From Microcaldota archaeon (GTDB taxonomy: Archaea > Micrarchaeota > Micrarchaeia > Micrarchaeales > Micrarchaeaceae), in contig JAGWHO010000003.1 of NCBI GenBank assembly GCA_028866715.1, positions 26,646 to 90,645 on the forward strand: a stretch of DNA of 64,000 bases. The letters are read 5' to 3'. The notes below the pieces were generated by a model. The model did not search any database. It was not told the origin of the DNA and worked only from the letters and a program-made list of their open reading frames with translations. The position numbers and the translations under genes are program-made. Positions 31,784 through 41,420 of this stretch are shown here, piece after piece (the stretch's first letter is position 1; every line of letters starts with the position of its first letter).

Positions 31784-33457
31784 TTATTGCTGTTCCTGCT
31801 TCTCGAGCTTCGCCAGCGCCTCCTTGCTTACCTTGCTGAATATGGGGGTAATCTCAAGGCTGAGGTCCGGCTTTGCCCTCTTTGATAGCAGCTTCATGTC
31901 AGGTTCCTTCATTATACCGAAATACGAGAGGGCCTTGCCGCTTGCGTCAGGCGAGAACGGATATAGGAGAACGCTCACGTAATAGACAAGGTTTAACAGC
32001 GAGCCCATTATCTCTGTGAACTCCTTTTCTGCTGCAGAGTCTGCAGCAGCTTTTTTTGCCAGGGCCCATGGCTCCTTGGAGCTCATCAGCTCGTTTCCAT
32101 AATCGGCAAGCTCCAGCAGCGCGTTCAGTGCTCCCCTCAGGTCAAACTTCTCAAACCTGTCCCTGTATTCGGTTATGATCTCGTCTGCCTTATGCCCGGT
32201 CTCAGCATCTATCTTCGCGGTCTCGTCTATGCGGTCGCTGTTGTTCTTCGATATGGTGAGAACCCTGTGTATAAGATTCCCGATCTTGTCGTTCATCAGC
32301 TTGTTCACTACTTCGACAAGAAGCTCCTTCGTGAACTCGGTGTCGGCAGTCTCGGGGTACATGTGCATGAGCGCGAATCTCCAGTAATCAGATGGAAGGA
32401 TGTGCAGCGCGGTGTTAAGGTTTAGGCCCACTCCCCTGCTCTTCGAAAATTTTATCTTCTTTGATATGAGATGCTCTGATGCCCTTATCGTTGCCGGGAG
32501 CGTGAAGCCCATCTTGGAGCCTATGAGCATCGCAGGCCACATCGTGGTATGGAACTCTATGTTGTCCTTTCCCATGAAGTGGACGAGTCTTGTATCCTCA
32601 GAGAGCCAGTAGTCCTTCCATCTCTTGGCGTTCCACTCCTTCGTTATGCCGATATAGCCGGCTAGGCCGTCGTACCAGACGTAGAAGACGTTGTCCTCGA
32701 ATCCCTTCCTGTTGACAGGTATGCCCCACCTCATGTTCCTCGTTATATCCCTTGGCTTCAGGCCTTCTTTTATGTAGCTCAATGACTTGTTGTACGCATT
32801 TTTGCTCCAGTTGTTGTTTCTAGATGACTCAACGAACTTCAGTATCGGCTTCTGCAGCTTGTCCATCGATAGAGCCATGTTCCTCGCTTTCACGAATTTT
32901 ATGTCGCTCTTTCCGCATATGGTGCAGTGCGGCTTGATCAACTCTGCTGGTGTTAGGAGATGGCCGCAGTTGTCGCACTGGTCGCCGCGGGCCAGTGCGC
33001 TCTCGCAGTACGGGCACGTTCCCTCTATCAGCCTGTCTGTCAGAAAGCGCCTGTCGACGTTGCAGTATGCCTGGTCCTGCTCTACCGTGATTATGTAGCC
33101 GTTCTTGTCAAGCGCGTCGGTTATCTCGTAGACTATGTCCATGTTTGCCTTTGAGTGGGTCTTGCCGTAATGGGTGAAGGTGCAGCCGTACTTCTCGAAA
33201 AGCGCCTTTATCTCCTCGTGCATTGACTCTGCAAGCTTCTCCGGGTCTATTTTCTCGCGTATGGCCCTGAGCTCCACAGGCGTGCCGTGCTGGTCGGAGC
33301 CGGATATGAAGATGAAGTCCTCTCCCTTCATCTTGAGGTATTTTGAGTACACGTCAGCGGCTAGGATCGAGCCCACGAAGTTGCCGAGGTGCGGGATTGA
33401 GTATGCGTAAGGAAGCGCTGCAGCGACTATTGTCCTCAAATTACCACTATCAGACAT
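31784..33457 (-). CDS. metG: Methionyl-tRNA synthetase
   Basis: 557 residues. The HIGH-type motif is HLGN (23-26) and the KMSKS motif is KFSKS in the second half. The Zn-knuckle insert (CPYC, CDNC, CTIC) between about 145 and 185 is archaeal-like. The C-terminal helical anticodon domain is present, but the extra tRNA-binding domain is missing and may be supplied by the free protein at 30676. Divergent from mcm with about 145 bases between. Confidence 0.95.
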   Translation of the reverse strand: MSDSGNLRTIVAAALPYAYSIPHLGNFVGSILAADVYSKYLKMKGEDFIFISGSDQHGTPVELRAIREKIDPEKLAESMHEEIKALFEKYGCTFTHYGKTHSKANMDIVYEITDALDKNGYIITVEQDQAYCNVDRRFLTDRLIEGTCPYCESALARGDQCDNCGHLLTPAELIKPHCTICGKSDIKFVKARNMALSMDKLQKPILKFVESSRNNNWSKNAYNKSLSYIKEGLKPRDITRNMRWGIPVNRKGFEDNVFYVWYDGLAGYIGITKEWNAKRWKDYWLSEDTRLVHFMGKDNIEFHTTMWPAMLIGSKMGFTLPATIRASEHLISKKIKFSKSRGVGLNLNTALHILPSDYWRFALMHMYPETADTEFTKELLVEVVNKLMNDKIGNLIHRVLTISKNNSDRIDETAKIDAETGHKADEIITEYRDRFEKFDLRGALNALLELADYGNELMSSKEPWALAKKAAADSAAEKEFTEIMGSLLNLVYYVSVLLYPFSPDASGKALSYFGIMKEPDMKLLSKRAKPDLSLEITPIFSKVSKEALAKLEKQEQQ

Positions 33458-33602
33458 CTTGGGCTAAAATCTATAATAATGCTACTGCCTGCTTTACTAC
33501 CACTATTCGCGCTTGACAGCAAACAATAATAACCCGCTTATTGCACCATTAGCTACCATATCCTATTCTATAGTTTGACGTCGTTAATCATAGCAGGATA
33601 CG

Positions 33603-35675
33603 GTGGTGTGGGACGTGGATTCGGCTCTTGAGAGCATAAAGCTCAAGTTTGATGACTTCTTTGACGCGTATTACAAGGAGGCGATAGAATCCCTCATAGT
33701 CTCTTTTCCTGACAAGCGCAGCATAATGGTCGACATAAAGGACCTTAGCAGGTTCGACCCGGATCTTGCGACAGAGCTGATAGAGAAGCCTGAGGACATT
33801 GTGGAGGCGGCGACAGAGTCGCTGAAAGGCAAGCTTGAGGACATAGACCTCAAGGACAAGGAACCGCATGTAAGGTTCTTCGGCCAGACGGTCAACATGC
33901 CGATGGTCCAGGATGTGGGATCTAACTTCATAGGCAAGATGATACTGCTCGACAGCCTTGTCGTCAAAAGGTCGGAGATAAACCCGAAGGTGAAGATAGG
34001 CTCATACAGGTGCACGTACTGCAACGCCGCATACAAGTTCAGGATAGACAGGGACGAGGTGCCGGAGCTCTGCCCGCAGTGCAAGAGGAAATCCCTGAAG
34101 CAGGAAGCGGAGACGTCGCAGTTCATAAACCTGCAGAAGATCGCGGTGCAAGATCCGTTGGAGAAGCTAAGAGGCAGCACGCCCACCTGGCAGCTCGAGG
34201 TCTGGATTGAAGATGATCTTGTCAACACGATAATACCGGGAGACAGGATAGAGCTTACAGGCATATTGAGGATAAGGCCAAGGAGGAACCAGAGAGGCAA
34301 GCTGGACAAGAATCTTTACACGATGTTCCTTGACACAGTATCGGTAAAGCCGAGGCAGAAGGAGTTCACAGACATAGCGATAAGCGAGGAAGACGAGAGG
34401 GAGATAATAGAGATGGCGAAGGATCCCTCAATCTTCGACAAGATAGCGAAATCGATAGTGCCGTCGATATACGGCCACGACGAGATAAAGCAGGCCGTTG
34501 CTCTCCAGCTGTTCGGAGGCACCGCAGGAAAGACTCTTGTAGACGGCGGCGCGATAAGAAGCGACATGCACATGCTTCTGATCGGAGACCCGGGAAGCGC
34601 AAAGACGAGAATACTGCAGGCGGTTTCAAGGCTGGTTCCGAAAGGGATTTACGTAAGCGGAAAATCGGTCACTGGAGGAGGAATGACGGCAGTCGCAGAA
34701 AGGGACGAGTTCTCTGAAGGGGGCTGGACGCTCAAGGCAGGAGCCCTCGTTCTTGGAAGCGGCGGCGTAGTAGCAATCGACGAATTCGACAAGATAAGCG
34801 ACGAGGATAGAGCGGCATTGCACGAAGCGCTAGAATCCCAAACGATAAGCGTCGCAAAGGCAGGCATAATCGCAACATTTACGGCAAAGGCAGCAGTGCT
34901 TGCAGCCGCAAACCCGAAGTACGGGAGGTTCGACAGGAACATCTACCCTGCAGAGCAGTTCGACATACCGACGACGTTGCTCTCGAGGTTTGATCTGATA
35001 TTCCCGATAGCGGACATAATGGACGAGGCGCTGGACAAGAGCATAGCGCAGCACATCCTCAAGCAGCATGAAGCCGCAGGCGCCCAGATTGCAGAGGTCA
35101 TAGACTACGAACAGGTAGAGAAACCGGCGATAGACAGCGAGAAGCTCAGGAAGTATATAGCTTATGCGAGGAAGAATGTGCACCCGAGACTGGGCAAGGA
35201 GGCTGCAAATAAAATTGAATCGTATTACATAGAGCTAAGACAGGCAGGCGCGAAGATGGGATCCGTAGCCATAACGCCAAGGCAGATAGAGGGACTTATA
35301 AGAATGGGGGAGGCAAGCGCAAAGACGAGGCTGTCGAGCATTGTTGAGCTGCTTGACGCAGAGAGGGCGATAATGCTGAGCGAGTTCATGCTGAAGACGC
35401 TTGCTGTAGACAGAGGCGGAAGGCGTGACATAGACACTCTCTTGACCGGAATGCCGAGAGAGAAAGTCGATAAGATAAACCAGATAATGGGCATAATAAA
35501 GAAGCTTGAGGCCGAGGAGACGACAGCGAGGATCCAAAGGGTCGTGGAAGAGGGAATGAAGCAGGGCCTGGACGAGAACACTGTCAACAGGTTCATAACA
35601 GAGCTTGAGAGAAGCGGCGATGTCTTCAGACCAAGGGCAGGCATAGTGAAGATTGTAAAGCACGAAGCTGAATGA
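33603..35675 (+). CDS. mcm: MCM replicative helicase
   Basis: 690 residues. N-terminal Zn site C137-xx-C140 and C157-xx-C160. Walker A GDPGSAKT at 328-335, Walker B IDEF with Asp393 and Glu394, the SRFDL Arg-finger region later, and a C-terminal winged helix from about 600. It unwinds DNA ahead of the replication fork. GTG starts at 33603 and 33606 are both possible. No intein. Orc1/Cdc6 is about 17 kb away (52549). Confidence 0.95.
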   Translation: MVWDVDSALESIKLKFDDFFDAYYKEAIESLIVSFPDKRSIMVDIKDLSRFDPDLATELIEKPEDIVEAATESLKGKLEDIDLKDKEPHVRFFGQTVNMPMVQDVGSNFIGKMILLDSLVVKRSEINPKVKIGSYRCTYCNAAYKFRIDRDEVPELCPQCKRKSLKQEAETSQFINLQKIAVQDPLEKLRGSTPTWQLEVWIEDDLVNTIIPGDRIELTGILRIRPRRNQRGKLDKNLYTMFLDTVSVKPRQKEFTDIAISEEDEREIIEMAKDPSIFDKIAKSIVPSIYGHDEIKQAVALQLFGGTAGKTLVDGGAIRSDMHMLLIGDPGSAKTRILQAVSRLVPKGIYVSGKSVTGGGMTAVAERDEFSEGGWTLKAGALVLGSGGVVAIDEFDKISDEDRAALHEALESQTISVAKAGIIATFTAKAAVLAAANPKYGRFDRNIYPAEQFDIPTTLLSRFDLIFPIADIMDEALDKSIAQHILKQHEAAGAQIAEVIDYEQVEKPAIDSEKLRKYIAYARKNVHPRLGKEAANKIESYYIELRQAGAKMGSVAITPRQIEGLIRMGEASAKTRLSSIVELLDAERAIMLSEFMLKTLAVDRGGRRDIDTLLTGMPREKVDKINQIMGIIKKLEAEETTARIQRVVEEGMKQGLDENTVNRFITELERSGDVFRPRAGIVKIVKHEAE

Positions 35676-35681
35676 CACTTA

Positions 35682-36479
35682 TTAGGGTTCGATCTTTTTA
35701 AGTTTCCCAAGAGGGAAAGGTCTGCGATAGGGATGGAAGACACGCCTGCCTTTTATTTTCTTTAGCTCGGCATTTATTTTGATATCAGATATCTCATTAT
35801 TGAATGCATGGAAAAACTGGCTGTCTGTTTTATCGTAGAACTTTTTAACAAAGCCATTATTGAAAAGCTTAAACCCATATATCTGTGCGTATACTGGGAC
35901 CCTTATCTCGTCATGGCATAGCTGTGGGATTCTCTCTTTGGAGTACCGTTCTAGAAAACTCTTTGGTAAACATGTACCGCCAAATATGCAACCATATGGT
36001 TTGGAGTCATAACCATATCTGTCTTTCACGATCTTCATGAAACGTATCCATCTGCTTTTGTATGGTTCTTTTGATGTCCAATTCCAGTGGTCTTTGGCTT
36101 TGTCCAAAGGTGTGAGCGCAGTAAGACCTAATGAGTTCTTAGGCACGTTTGAATAAGCCTTCGCTAAAGAGGTAAGAAGTAGCTCGTCCCATTCCACTAT
36201 GTAGAGCATATCGAAATCGAGTTTATGGCCGTAGTCCTTATACCACATGTTGACTGCAAGATCGCAGTTAAACCATTTCCATTTCGGGCTTTTCCCTTTG
36301 ATTAGATAGATATGTTCTAGATGGAATCCTAGGCCTTTTTTGAATTTGTTTAATGAGTTTTCGTCTCCACCGAACATCCCATATATCTTCACGTCAGGAT
36401 TGAAGTGCCTGAGTATCTGTAGCTTGTTCCTACATACATCGAGGTTCTTGTGGAAGCGGAAGAGGATTATTCGTTTCAT
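35682..36479 (-). CDS. Glycosyltransferase-like protein
   Basis: 265 residues, A/T-rich and Lys/Phe/Tyr-rich. The order KIYGMFGG, FDMLYIVEWDELL (an acidic run like the DxD/ExDE site of family GT-A enzymes), PLDKAKDHWNW and GYDSKPYGCIFGGTCLPKSFL suggests a sugar transferase, but no family was recognised with confidence. It is co-oriented with the SGNH hydrolase; the two form a low-G/C block between mcm and gdhA that may have been acquired. Possibly modifies a surface glycan. Confidence 0.5.
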   Translation of the reverse strand: MKRIILFRFHKNLDVCRNKLQILRHFNPDVKIYGMFGGDENSLNKFKKGLGFHLEHIYLIKGKSPKWKWFNCDLAVNMWYKDYGHKLDFDMLYIVEWDELLLTSLAKAYSNVPKNSLGLTALTPLDKAKDHWNWTSKEPYKSRWIRFMKIVKDRYGYDSKPYGCIFGGTCLPKSFLERYSKERIPQLCHDEIRVPVYAQIYGFKLFNNGFVKKFYDKTDSQFFHAFNNEISDIKINAELKKIKGRRVFHPYRRPFPLGKLKKIEP

Positions 36480-36503
36480 CAGACAACCTTAAGTAATGAC
36501 CAT

Positions 36504-37127
36504 CTATGAGATTATCTTCTCTTTGATTAGCGCTTTCTTTACTGCATCTGCCATTATCTTATGGCCTTTTGAATTGAGATGCAGACCATCGTAAAGCACA
36601 CCATTTCTTCCTTTCCTGAGGGTATTGTAGACCGGTATAATTTTGAGATTATTTTTCTTACACACTCGATCTAGTATCTCATTATACTTTACTATACGGC
36701 TGTTTCTGTATGCGACGTGTTTATTGTCTCTGATTGGTGAGGTTTCTAGTTCGTTGACTGGGGATATCTCGATGAAGAATATCTTTTTTGTATAAGACTT
36801 TGCAGTGGCGATGAGTTTGTTGAGATTCGTTTCAAATTGTTTTTCTGTGATCTTAGGCTTTCCGTCTAGAAGGTAGGAATCATTCAGGCCTATTGAGAAG
36901 ACTAAGACAAACTGCTCTTTGTATTCTATTGCTTCTTTGGCTCTTGCCTCACATTCCGTATTGAAGCGTTTTAGTAAATCGGCAGTTGTGTCGCCAGAGA
37001 CGCCGCAATTATAAATGACATCGTTCTCTTTTCTAATGTAGCTTGCTATCCGGTTTACCCATCCTCCTTGGTCCATATCCCAAGCTCCATAAGTATTACT
37101 TGACCCAAAGGCAACTATATAGGTCAT
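36504..37127 (-). CDS. SGNH/GDSL-type hydrolase
   Basis: 207 residues. Block I has GSSNTYG in place of GDSxT, block II GVSGDTTADLL, block III IGLNDS and block V DGLHLNSKGHKIM with the catalytic Asp and His. Such esterases remove or move acyl groups on sugars or lipids. No signal peptide, so cytoplasmic or membrane-attached through a partner. A/T-rich like the adjacent glycosyltransferase-like gene. Confidence 0.8.
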   Translation of the reverse strand: MTYIVAFGSSNTYGAWDMDQGGWVNRIASYIRKENDVIYNCGVSGDTTADLLKRFNTECEARAKEAIEYKEQFVLVFSIGLNDSYLLDGKPKITEKQFETNLNKLIATAKSYTKKIFFIEISPVNELETSPIRDNKHVAYRNSRIVKYNEILDRVCKKNNLKIIPVYNTLRKGRNGVLYDGLHLNSKGHKIMADAVKKALIKEKIIS

Positions 37128-37129
37128 CG

Positions 37130-38401
37130 TTAATACCAGCCGCGCGCCTTCATCGCCTTCGCCACCCTGTCTACCGCTATAATGTATGCTGCGGTCCTCG
37201 GCGTTATCTTCTGCTTCTTCTCGAAGTAACTCTTCCTGAGGTCCATCGTGTCCTTGAACGATTTGGTTATTATCTCATCGAGCCTTGCGTAGAACTCCGG
37301 GGTCTTCCAGTAAATTTTGCTCTGGTTCTGCGCCCATTCGAAATACGATCCAATGACTCCGCCGCTGTTGACTAGGAAATCAGGCAGGTCGAACACCCCG
37401 TTTTCGTGCAGTATCGAGTCTGCTTCAGGAGTCACTGGCCCGTTTGCCAGCTCAAGCAAAAGCTTTGCCTTTACCTTGTCTGCATTGTCAGCCCTTACCT
37501 GGTTCTCTATCGCTGATGGTATCAATATGTCGACATCAAGCTCAAGCAGCTTTTCGTTTGTGATCTTCTCTGCGTTCTTGCTCTTGTAATTCATCACTGT
37601 GCCTGTCTTCTGTTTTGCCTCTTCGAGCTTCTTGAGGTCCAAACCGTCAGGGTCGTAGACTCCGCCCTTTGAATCGCTTATGGCTACGACCTTCGAGCCG
37701 AACATGCTCTTTGAAAGCGTGTAAGCATACATTCCAGCATTCCCGAATCCCTGCACTGCTATGGTTGCCTTCTTGAGGTTGATCTTCTGCATCTTCGCTG
37801 CCTCGCGCATCACGTACATGCCGCCCATTGCAGTCGAGTCCTTCCTTCCTTCCGAGCCCCATAGCTCTACCGGCTTGCCTGTTATCACGCCGAATTCGTT
37901 GTGACCGACTATGTTGGCATACTCGTCCATCATCCATGCCATAGTTTGAGGTGTTGTTGATACGTCTGGCGCAGGCACGTCCTTGTCAGGCCCTATGAAC
38001 TGGCCGATTGCCCGTATGTATGCCCTTGACAGCGCCTCTAGTTCTGAATCGTTCATCTTCTTCGGATCGCAGATCACGCCGCCCTTGCCGCCGCCGAAAG
38101 GTATGTCAGCAAGCGAGCACTTCCATGTCATCCATGCAGATAATGCCTTAACAGTATCTAGCGTTTCTTCGGGATGGAACCTTATGCCGCCCTTTGCAGG
38201 GCCGCGCGCATCGTTGTACTGGACCCTGAACCCGGTAAATGTCTGCGTCTTGCCGTTCCTCATCCTTACAGGTATGTTCACGATAAGGGTCCTTCTTGGC
38301 TCCCTGAGTATCGCCAATGCCTGCTTGTCCAGGTTCATGACCTCTGCAGCCTTGTCAAGCTGCTTCTGCGCTATTGCGAACGGGTTAAGGTTCTCTGTCA
38401 T
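37130..38401 (-). CDS. gdhA: Glutamate dehydrogenase
   Basis: 423 residues from ATG at 38401. It interconverts glutamate and 2-oxoglutarate with NAD(P). RGPAKGGIRFHP, IPFGGGKGGV, PDVSTT and the dinucleotide motif VQGFGNAG are present, so the enzyme looks intact. A TATA-like TTTTAAAC at about 38440-38448 gives a leader of about 25 bases. It is divergent from the pilin gene at 38553. Confidence 0.94.
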   Translation of the reverse strand: MTENLNPFAIAQKQLDKAAEVMNLDKQALAILREPRRTLIVNIPVRMRNGKTQTFTGFRVQYNDARGPAKGGIRFHPEETLDTVKALSAWMTWKCSLADIPFGGGKGGVICDPKKMNDSELEALSRAYIRAIGQFIGPDKDVPAPDVSTTPQTMAWMMDEYANIVGHNEFGVITGKPVELWGSEGRKDSTAMGGMYVMREAAKMQKINLKKATIAVQGFGNAGMYAYTLSKSMFGSKVVAISDSKGGVYDPDGLDLKKLEEAKQKTGTVMNYKSKNAEKITNEKLLELDVDILIPSAIENQVRADNADKVKAKLLLELANGPVTPEADSILHENGVFDLPDFLVNSGGVIGSYFEWAQNQSKIYWKTPEFYARLDEIITKSFKDTMDLRKSYFEKKQKITPRTAAYIIAVDRVAKAMKARGWY

Positions 38402-38503
38402 GGTCTCATCCTTTTGATAATGACAACTCACTGGCAAGGTTTAAAATCCCTGCACTGCGAGGGGGAACAACAAAGTAAAATATATGACGGATTTCTGGAA
38501 GCC

Positions 38504-38531
38504 TTTTTAAACCTATCTTGCGTATAGGTAG
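38504..38531 (+). promoter_or_regulatory. Pilin promoter with dyad after the TATA box
   Basis: TTTTTAAA at 38504-38511 is the TATA box. Arms ACCTAT (38511-38516) and ATAGGT (38524-38529) form a dyad upstream of the expected start site near 38534. The sepF promoter has a similar layout and shares the string ATAGGTAG. Confidence 0.5.
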
Positions 38532-38552
38532 CAGGCGAAATAAGGTGCTTTG

Positions 38553-39077
38553 ATGATTGGAAAAGTAAGCAAACAGGGAATGAGGGCTCAAAGCGCGATG
38601 GAGTACCTGATGACATATGGATGGGCAATCCTTGTCATCGCGGTGGTCTTCGCAGCATTGTTCGCACTCAACATATTCAACCTCTCCGGGGTGTCCGGAG
38701 TGAGCTGCACTGTCACGTCCTCGGCAACATACGTGTGCCAGCAGCCGTCCATACAGACCAACAGCCTGTTCTCACTGACGTTCGGTCAGAACACTGGACA
38801 GACCATCTACAACGCGATATTATCGGTAGCGCCACAGAGCTCTGCCCTTAACACGCTCGGCTTCCCGAGCACGGTGAGTAGATCGACAGTCTCGATAAAC
38901 TCGCTCGCTCCTGGAGTGACGACGGTCGTGGGAGTGGTGCTGTCGAGCAACGTGCTTCCGGCTAACACATTGCAGACGCCGTTCCAGGGAACGCTCTGGC
39001 TCAACTACTCTACTACATCAGGAGGAGTTGCAAGCTCTGCGCTGCAGATCGGAACGATAAACATGAAGGTAACCTGA
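38553..39077 (+). CDS. Type IV pilin-like protein, canonical class III signal
   Basis: 174 residues from ATG at 38553. RAQSAMEYLMTYGWAILVI (residues about 11-29) is the canonical archaeal class III signal peptide with Q, E and the hydrophobic helix; the prepilin peptidase would cut before the Q. The rest is beta-rich, Thr/Ser/Val-rich, with Cys residues that could form a disulfide. It is followed by a long T-rich stretch (39088-39111), suggesting a strongly expressed single gene. A paralogue lies at 7320. Confidence 0.85.
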   Translation: MIGKVSKQGMRAQSAMEYLMTYGWAILVIAVVFAALFALNIFNLSGVSGVSCTVTSSATYVCQQPSIQTNSLFSLTFGQNTGQTIYNAILSVAPQSSALNTLGFPSTVSRSTVSINSLAPGVTTVVGVVLSSNVLPANTLQTPFQGTLWLNYSTTSGGVASSALQIGTINMKVT

Positions 39078-39087
39078 TACCAGGTTA

Positions 39088-39112
39088 TCTTTCTTTTTCT
39101 TTTATTTTTACT
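39088..39112 (+). terminator. T-rich terminator after the pilin gene
   Basis: TTTCTTTTTCTTTTATTTTT begins about 12 bases after the pilin stop and has no hairpin. Pyrimidine runs like this end most archaeal transcripts. The end of the convergent tpiA overlaps it. Confidence 0.65.
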
Positions 39113-39764
39113 TTCTAAGGATAGCCTCGGCAAGAGTGCGTATCTGCATCCTGTAGTTCTCTGAAAGCATTATAGAGGAAGAGACAACAAAGCCTTCGGC
39201 GCCGAACTCTATGCCGTCCTCTATATCCCTTCTCGACCTTATGCCCGCGCCTATCAAGGGCTTTGATCCTGCTTCCTTGGCTGCGCTCACGAATTCCAGT
39301 ATCTCGCTCTTTCTTGCCACGGATACAGAGACATCTCCTCCTATCAGCTCAGGCGGTTCGAGCACAACGTAATCAGGTTTTGTCTTGGCCAGGATGCGCT
39401 CTGCGGCGAATGAGGTCTCTACGCACGCAATAGATATCAGCTTTTGCGCCTTCAGCATCTTCACCGCCTCTTTCAGCTTGCGCGGACCGAGCCAGTTCTC
39501 CGAGTGATTGAGTATCGTGCCTATTGCGCCGCTCTCCTTCAGTTCTCTTACAGTGATCTTGCCGGTATGCGGGCCGTTCGGTATCGGCTCCACATGCTGG
39601 GCTATTGTAGGGGTTATGGCGGCGAGCTCCCTTAGCATGGTCGCAGGAGGCGCTACCAGTATCTCGAGATCCTTGTTTGACGACCTGGCGCAGAATTCGG
39701 CTATCCCTACGCCGTTGTTGAAAGCATTGGGATAGGCTTTGAAATTTATGATAAGCGTCTTCAT
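39108..39764 (-). CDS. tpiA: Triosephosphate isomerase
   Basis: 218 residues, short archaeal form. Interconverts dihydroxyacetone phosphate and glyceraldehyde 3-phosphate. LNHSE holds the catalytic His, and VVLEPPELIG the catalytic Glu. The phosphate loop GAGIRS follows. Convergent with the pilin gene. Confidence 0.93.
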   Translation of the reverse strand: MKTLIINFKAYPNAFNNGVGIAEFCARSSNKDLEILVAPPATMLRELAAITPTIAQHVEPIPNGPHTGKITVRELKESGAIGTILNHSENWLGPRKLKEAVKMLKAQKLISIACVETSFAAERILAKTKPDYVVLEPPELIGGDVSVSVARKSEILEFVSAAKEAGSKPLIGAGIRSRRDIEDGIEFGAEGFVVSSSIMLSENYRMQIRTLAEAILRK

Positions 39765-39804
39765 GAATATCGGTTAACCCCAACGTATTATAAAAAGCTT
39801 GCCG

Positions 39805-40731
39805 TTAATGGGCTGTAACTGCCTTCAATTCTGTCTTCATCTTGAGGATCTCCATGAGCTCGTTGGCGCTTATGAGAGGCTTCCTTGTGCGGTCAGTGTC
39901 ATCTATTGCTATTCTCGGGCATGCGGTATTGACAAGGACGTCAAATTCCATCATGTTGTTTATGGACTCGAAGTCGAATGTGTTGGCTACCAGTATCTCT
40001 GCGTTAAGGCCGTCGTTCTCGATCCTTTCCTTTAGTATCTTCCCGAGCTGCAGGTTGTGCTGGCCGTTCTTCGTGCTCACCAAGATGCCGAAGTTCTTCG
40101 CGTTGAGCGATGCGAGTATCTTGCCCCTGCTCCTCTTCCTGTACGTGCCCCGGTAGTGGTCTATGTTCTCTATGATTCCCGCAAAGGGCTCTATCACGTA
40201 AAAAGGCTTTGTCGTGGCAAGGAGAGCGCCCAACGGGTGGAATATCCCTCCGCCGAAGTAGAGATGAACGTCTACGTTCCTGTCAACGCTGGCTGAGCTC
40301 CCTATGTCGCAGCCGAGGATCTGCCCTTGCTTCTTCGCGAATCCATACGGCTTGCCTACCACTACCGTCTTGCCGTTCTTCTCGTAGAATGCCTTTATCT
40401 CGTCAAGCTGATGAATGTGCTGTATTGTTGTGACAAGGCCTATGGTCTTGAAATTCTTGAGGACGTCAAGCGACTGCTCGAGAAGGTTGAGAGGAGCGTC
40501 TATCTGGTAATTAATGTACTCTACGTTGAAATCTACGTGGTGGAACTCGGCATGGCCGTAATGCACAAGCTTGTCAGCCTTTATGTTCCTCGCCTCGTCA
40601 AGGGCTAGGTCGCATGCGCCGAATGTCGGGGAAGCGGATATGAAGACTTCATGACCTTCATTTTCCAGAGCTTTTGCATGCTCCATCGCCTTCTGCTTGA
40701 GGCCCTCTGGGAACTGTAACAGTATTCGCAT
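39805..40731 (-). CDS. dph2: Diphthamide synthase Dph2
   Basis: 308 residues. A radical-type SAM enzyme that transfers 3-amino-3-carboxypropyl to the His of elongation factor 2. Three widely spaced Cys residues that hold the 4Fe-4S cluster are seen in FGACDLAL, LGCDIGSS and NTACPRIAIDD. Length is usual for archaeal Dph2. Lies between tpiA and L10e, same direction. Confidence 0.92.
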   Translation of the reverse strand: MRILLQFPEGLKQKAMEHAKALENEGHEVFISASPTFGACDLALDEARNIKADKLVHYGHAEFHHVDFNVEYINYQIDAPLNLLEQSLDVLKNFKTIGLVTTIQHIHQLDEIKAFYEKNGKTVVVGKPYGFAKKQGQILGCDIGSSASVDRNVDVHLYFGGGIFHPLGALLATTKPFYVIEPFAGIIENIDHYRGTYRKRSRGKILASLNAKNFGILVSTKNGQHNLQLGKILKERIENDGLNAEILVANTFDFESINNMMEFDVLVNTACPRIAIDDTDRTRKPLISANELMEILKMKTELKAVTAH

Positions 40732-40751
40732 ACTATCAGTGAAAATCAGGA

Positions 40752-41270
40752 TTATGAGGCCTTTATCTTGTAGGTGCCTGAGAGCTTCGCCATCGCCCTT
40801 CTCAGGGCCGTGACCGCAACGTCCCTGTTGGCGCTGTTGGTCTTCACCATGAAGACAGGCTGGTTCCTTCTAAGCCTTGCCGCAAGCGATACAGGCCTTC
40901 CGAACGAGAGTGACATTCCCTGCGATATACGGTCTGCTCCTGCACCTGTTGCCATCTTGTGCTCTCGTATCACGTTGTGCGGATAGACGAGCACCTTGAA
41001 CATGTAGTCCTGGGCTATGTTGTTTTCAAGATACTTGTTCGCGACCAGGCGCGCTGCTTCAAGTGAATTGGATCTTAGCTGTATAGGCTGCTCCGTCGTC
41101 AGCTTCAGCTCCAGGTCATAGGTGTCCTTCTTGACGCCCATGTTGAATATGAGAAGAGACGTGTGAGGCAGTGCCCTTATGTAGTTCTTCCTAGGCTTCT
41201 TGAGCGAGTATCTTGCCCAAGCCTGGGAGTTTGGATTCCTCATTGTCCTTGCCGGTCTTATTCTTGCCAT
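40752..41270 (-). CDS. rpl10e: 50S ribosomal protein L10e (uL16)
   Basis: 172 residues. Starts MARIRPARTMRN and has FGRPVSLAARLRR near the end, as in the archaeal/eukaryal uL16 family that sits at the central site of the large subunit. A TATA box (TTTTTATAC) near 41340 gives a leader of about 44 bases. Confidence 0.93.
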   Translation of the reverse strand: MARIRPARTMRNPNSQAWARYSLKKPRKNYIRALPHTSLLIFNMGVKKDTYDLELKLTTEQPIQLRSNSLEAARLVANKYLENNIAQDYMFKVLVYPHNVIREHKMATGAGADRISQGMSLSFGRPVSLAARLRRNQPVFMVKTNSANRDVAVTALRRAMAKLSGTYKIKAS

Positions 41271-41380
41271 AAAACACTACCTTTGCGATATTCATATCTG
41301 TGAAGAATACGAACGATATTATATTGGCGGGAAAAGTATAAAAAGCGTTGCCTTCCCCTTATTGCTGACGCATAGATTAA

Positions 41381-41392
41381 CCTTTTATATCT
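41381..41392 (+). promoter_or_regulatory. TATA box of the third ftsZ
   Basis: CTTTTATATC is centred about 34 bases before the GTG start at 41421, giving a short leader. It shares the 150-base divergent region with the rpl10e promoter. Confidence 0.55.
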
Positions 41393-41420
41393 TGTTTGCA
41401 CTAATAGATCGGGTATTTGA

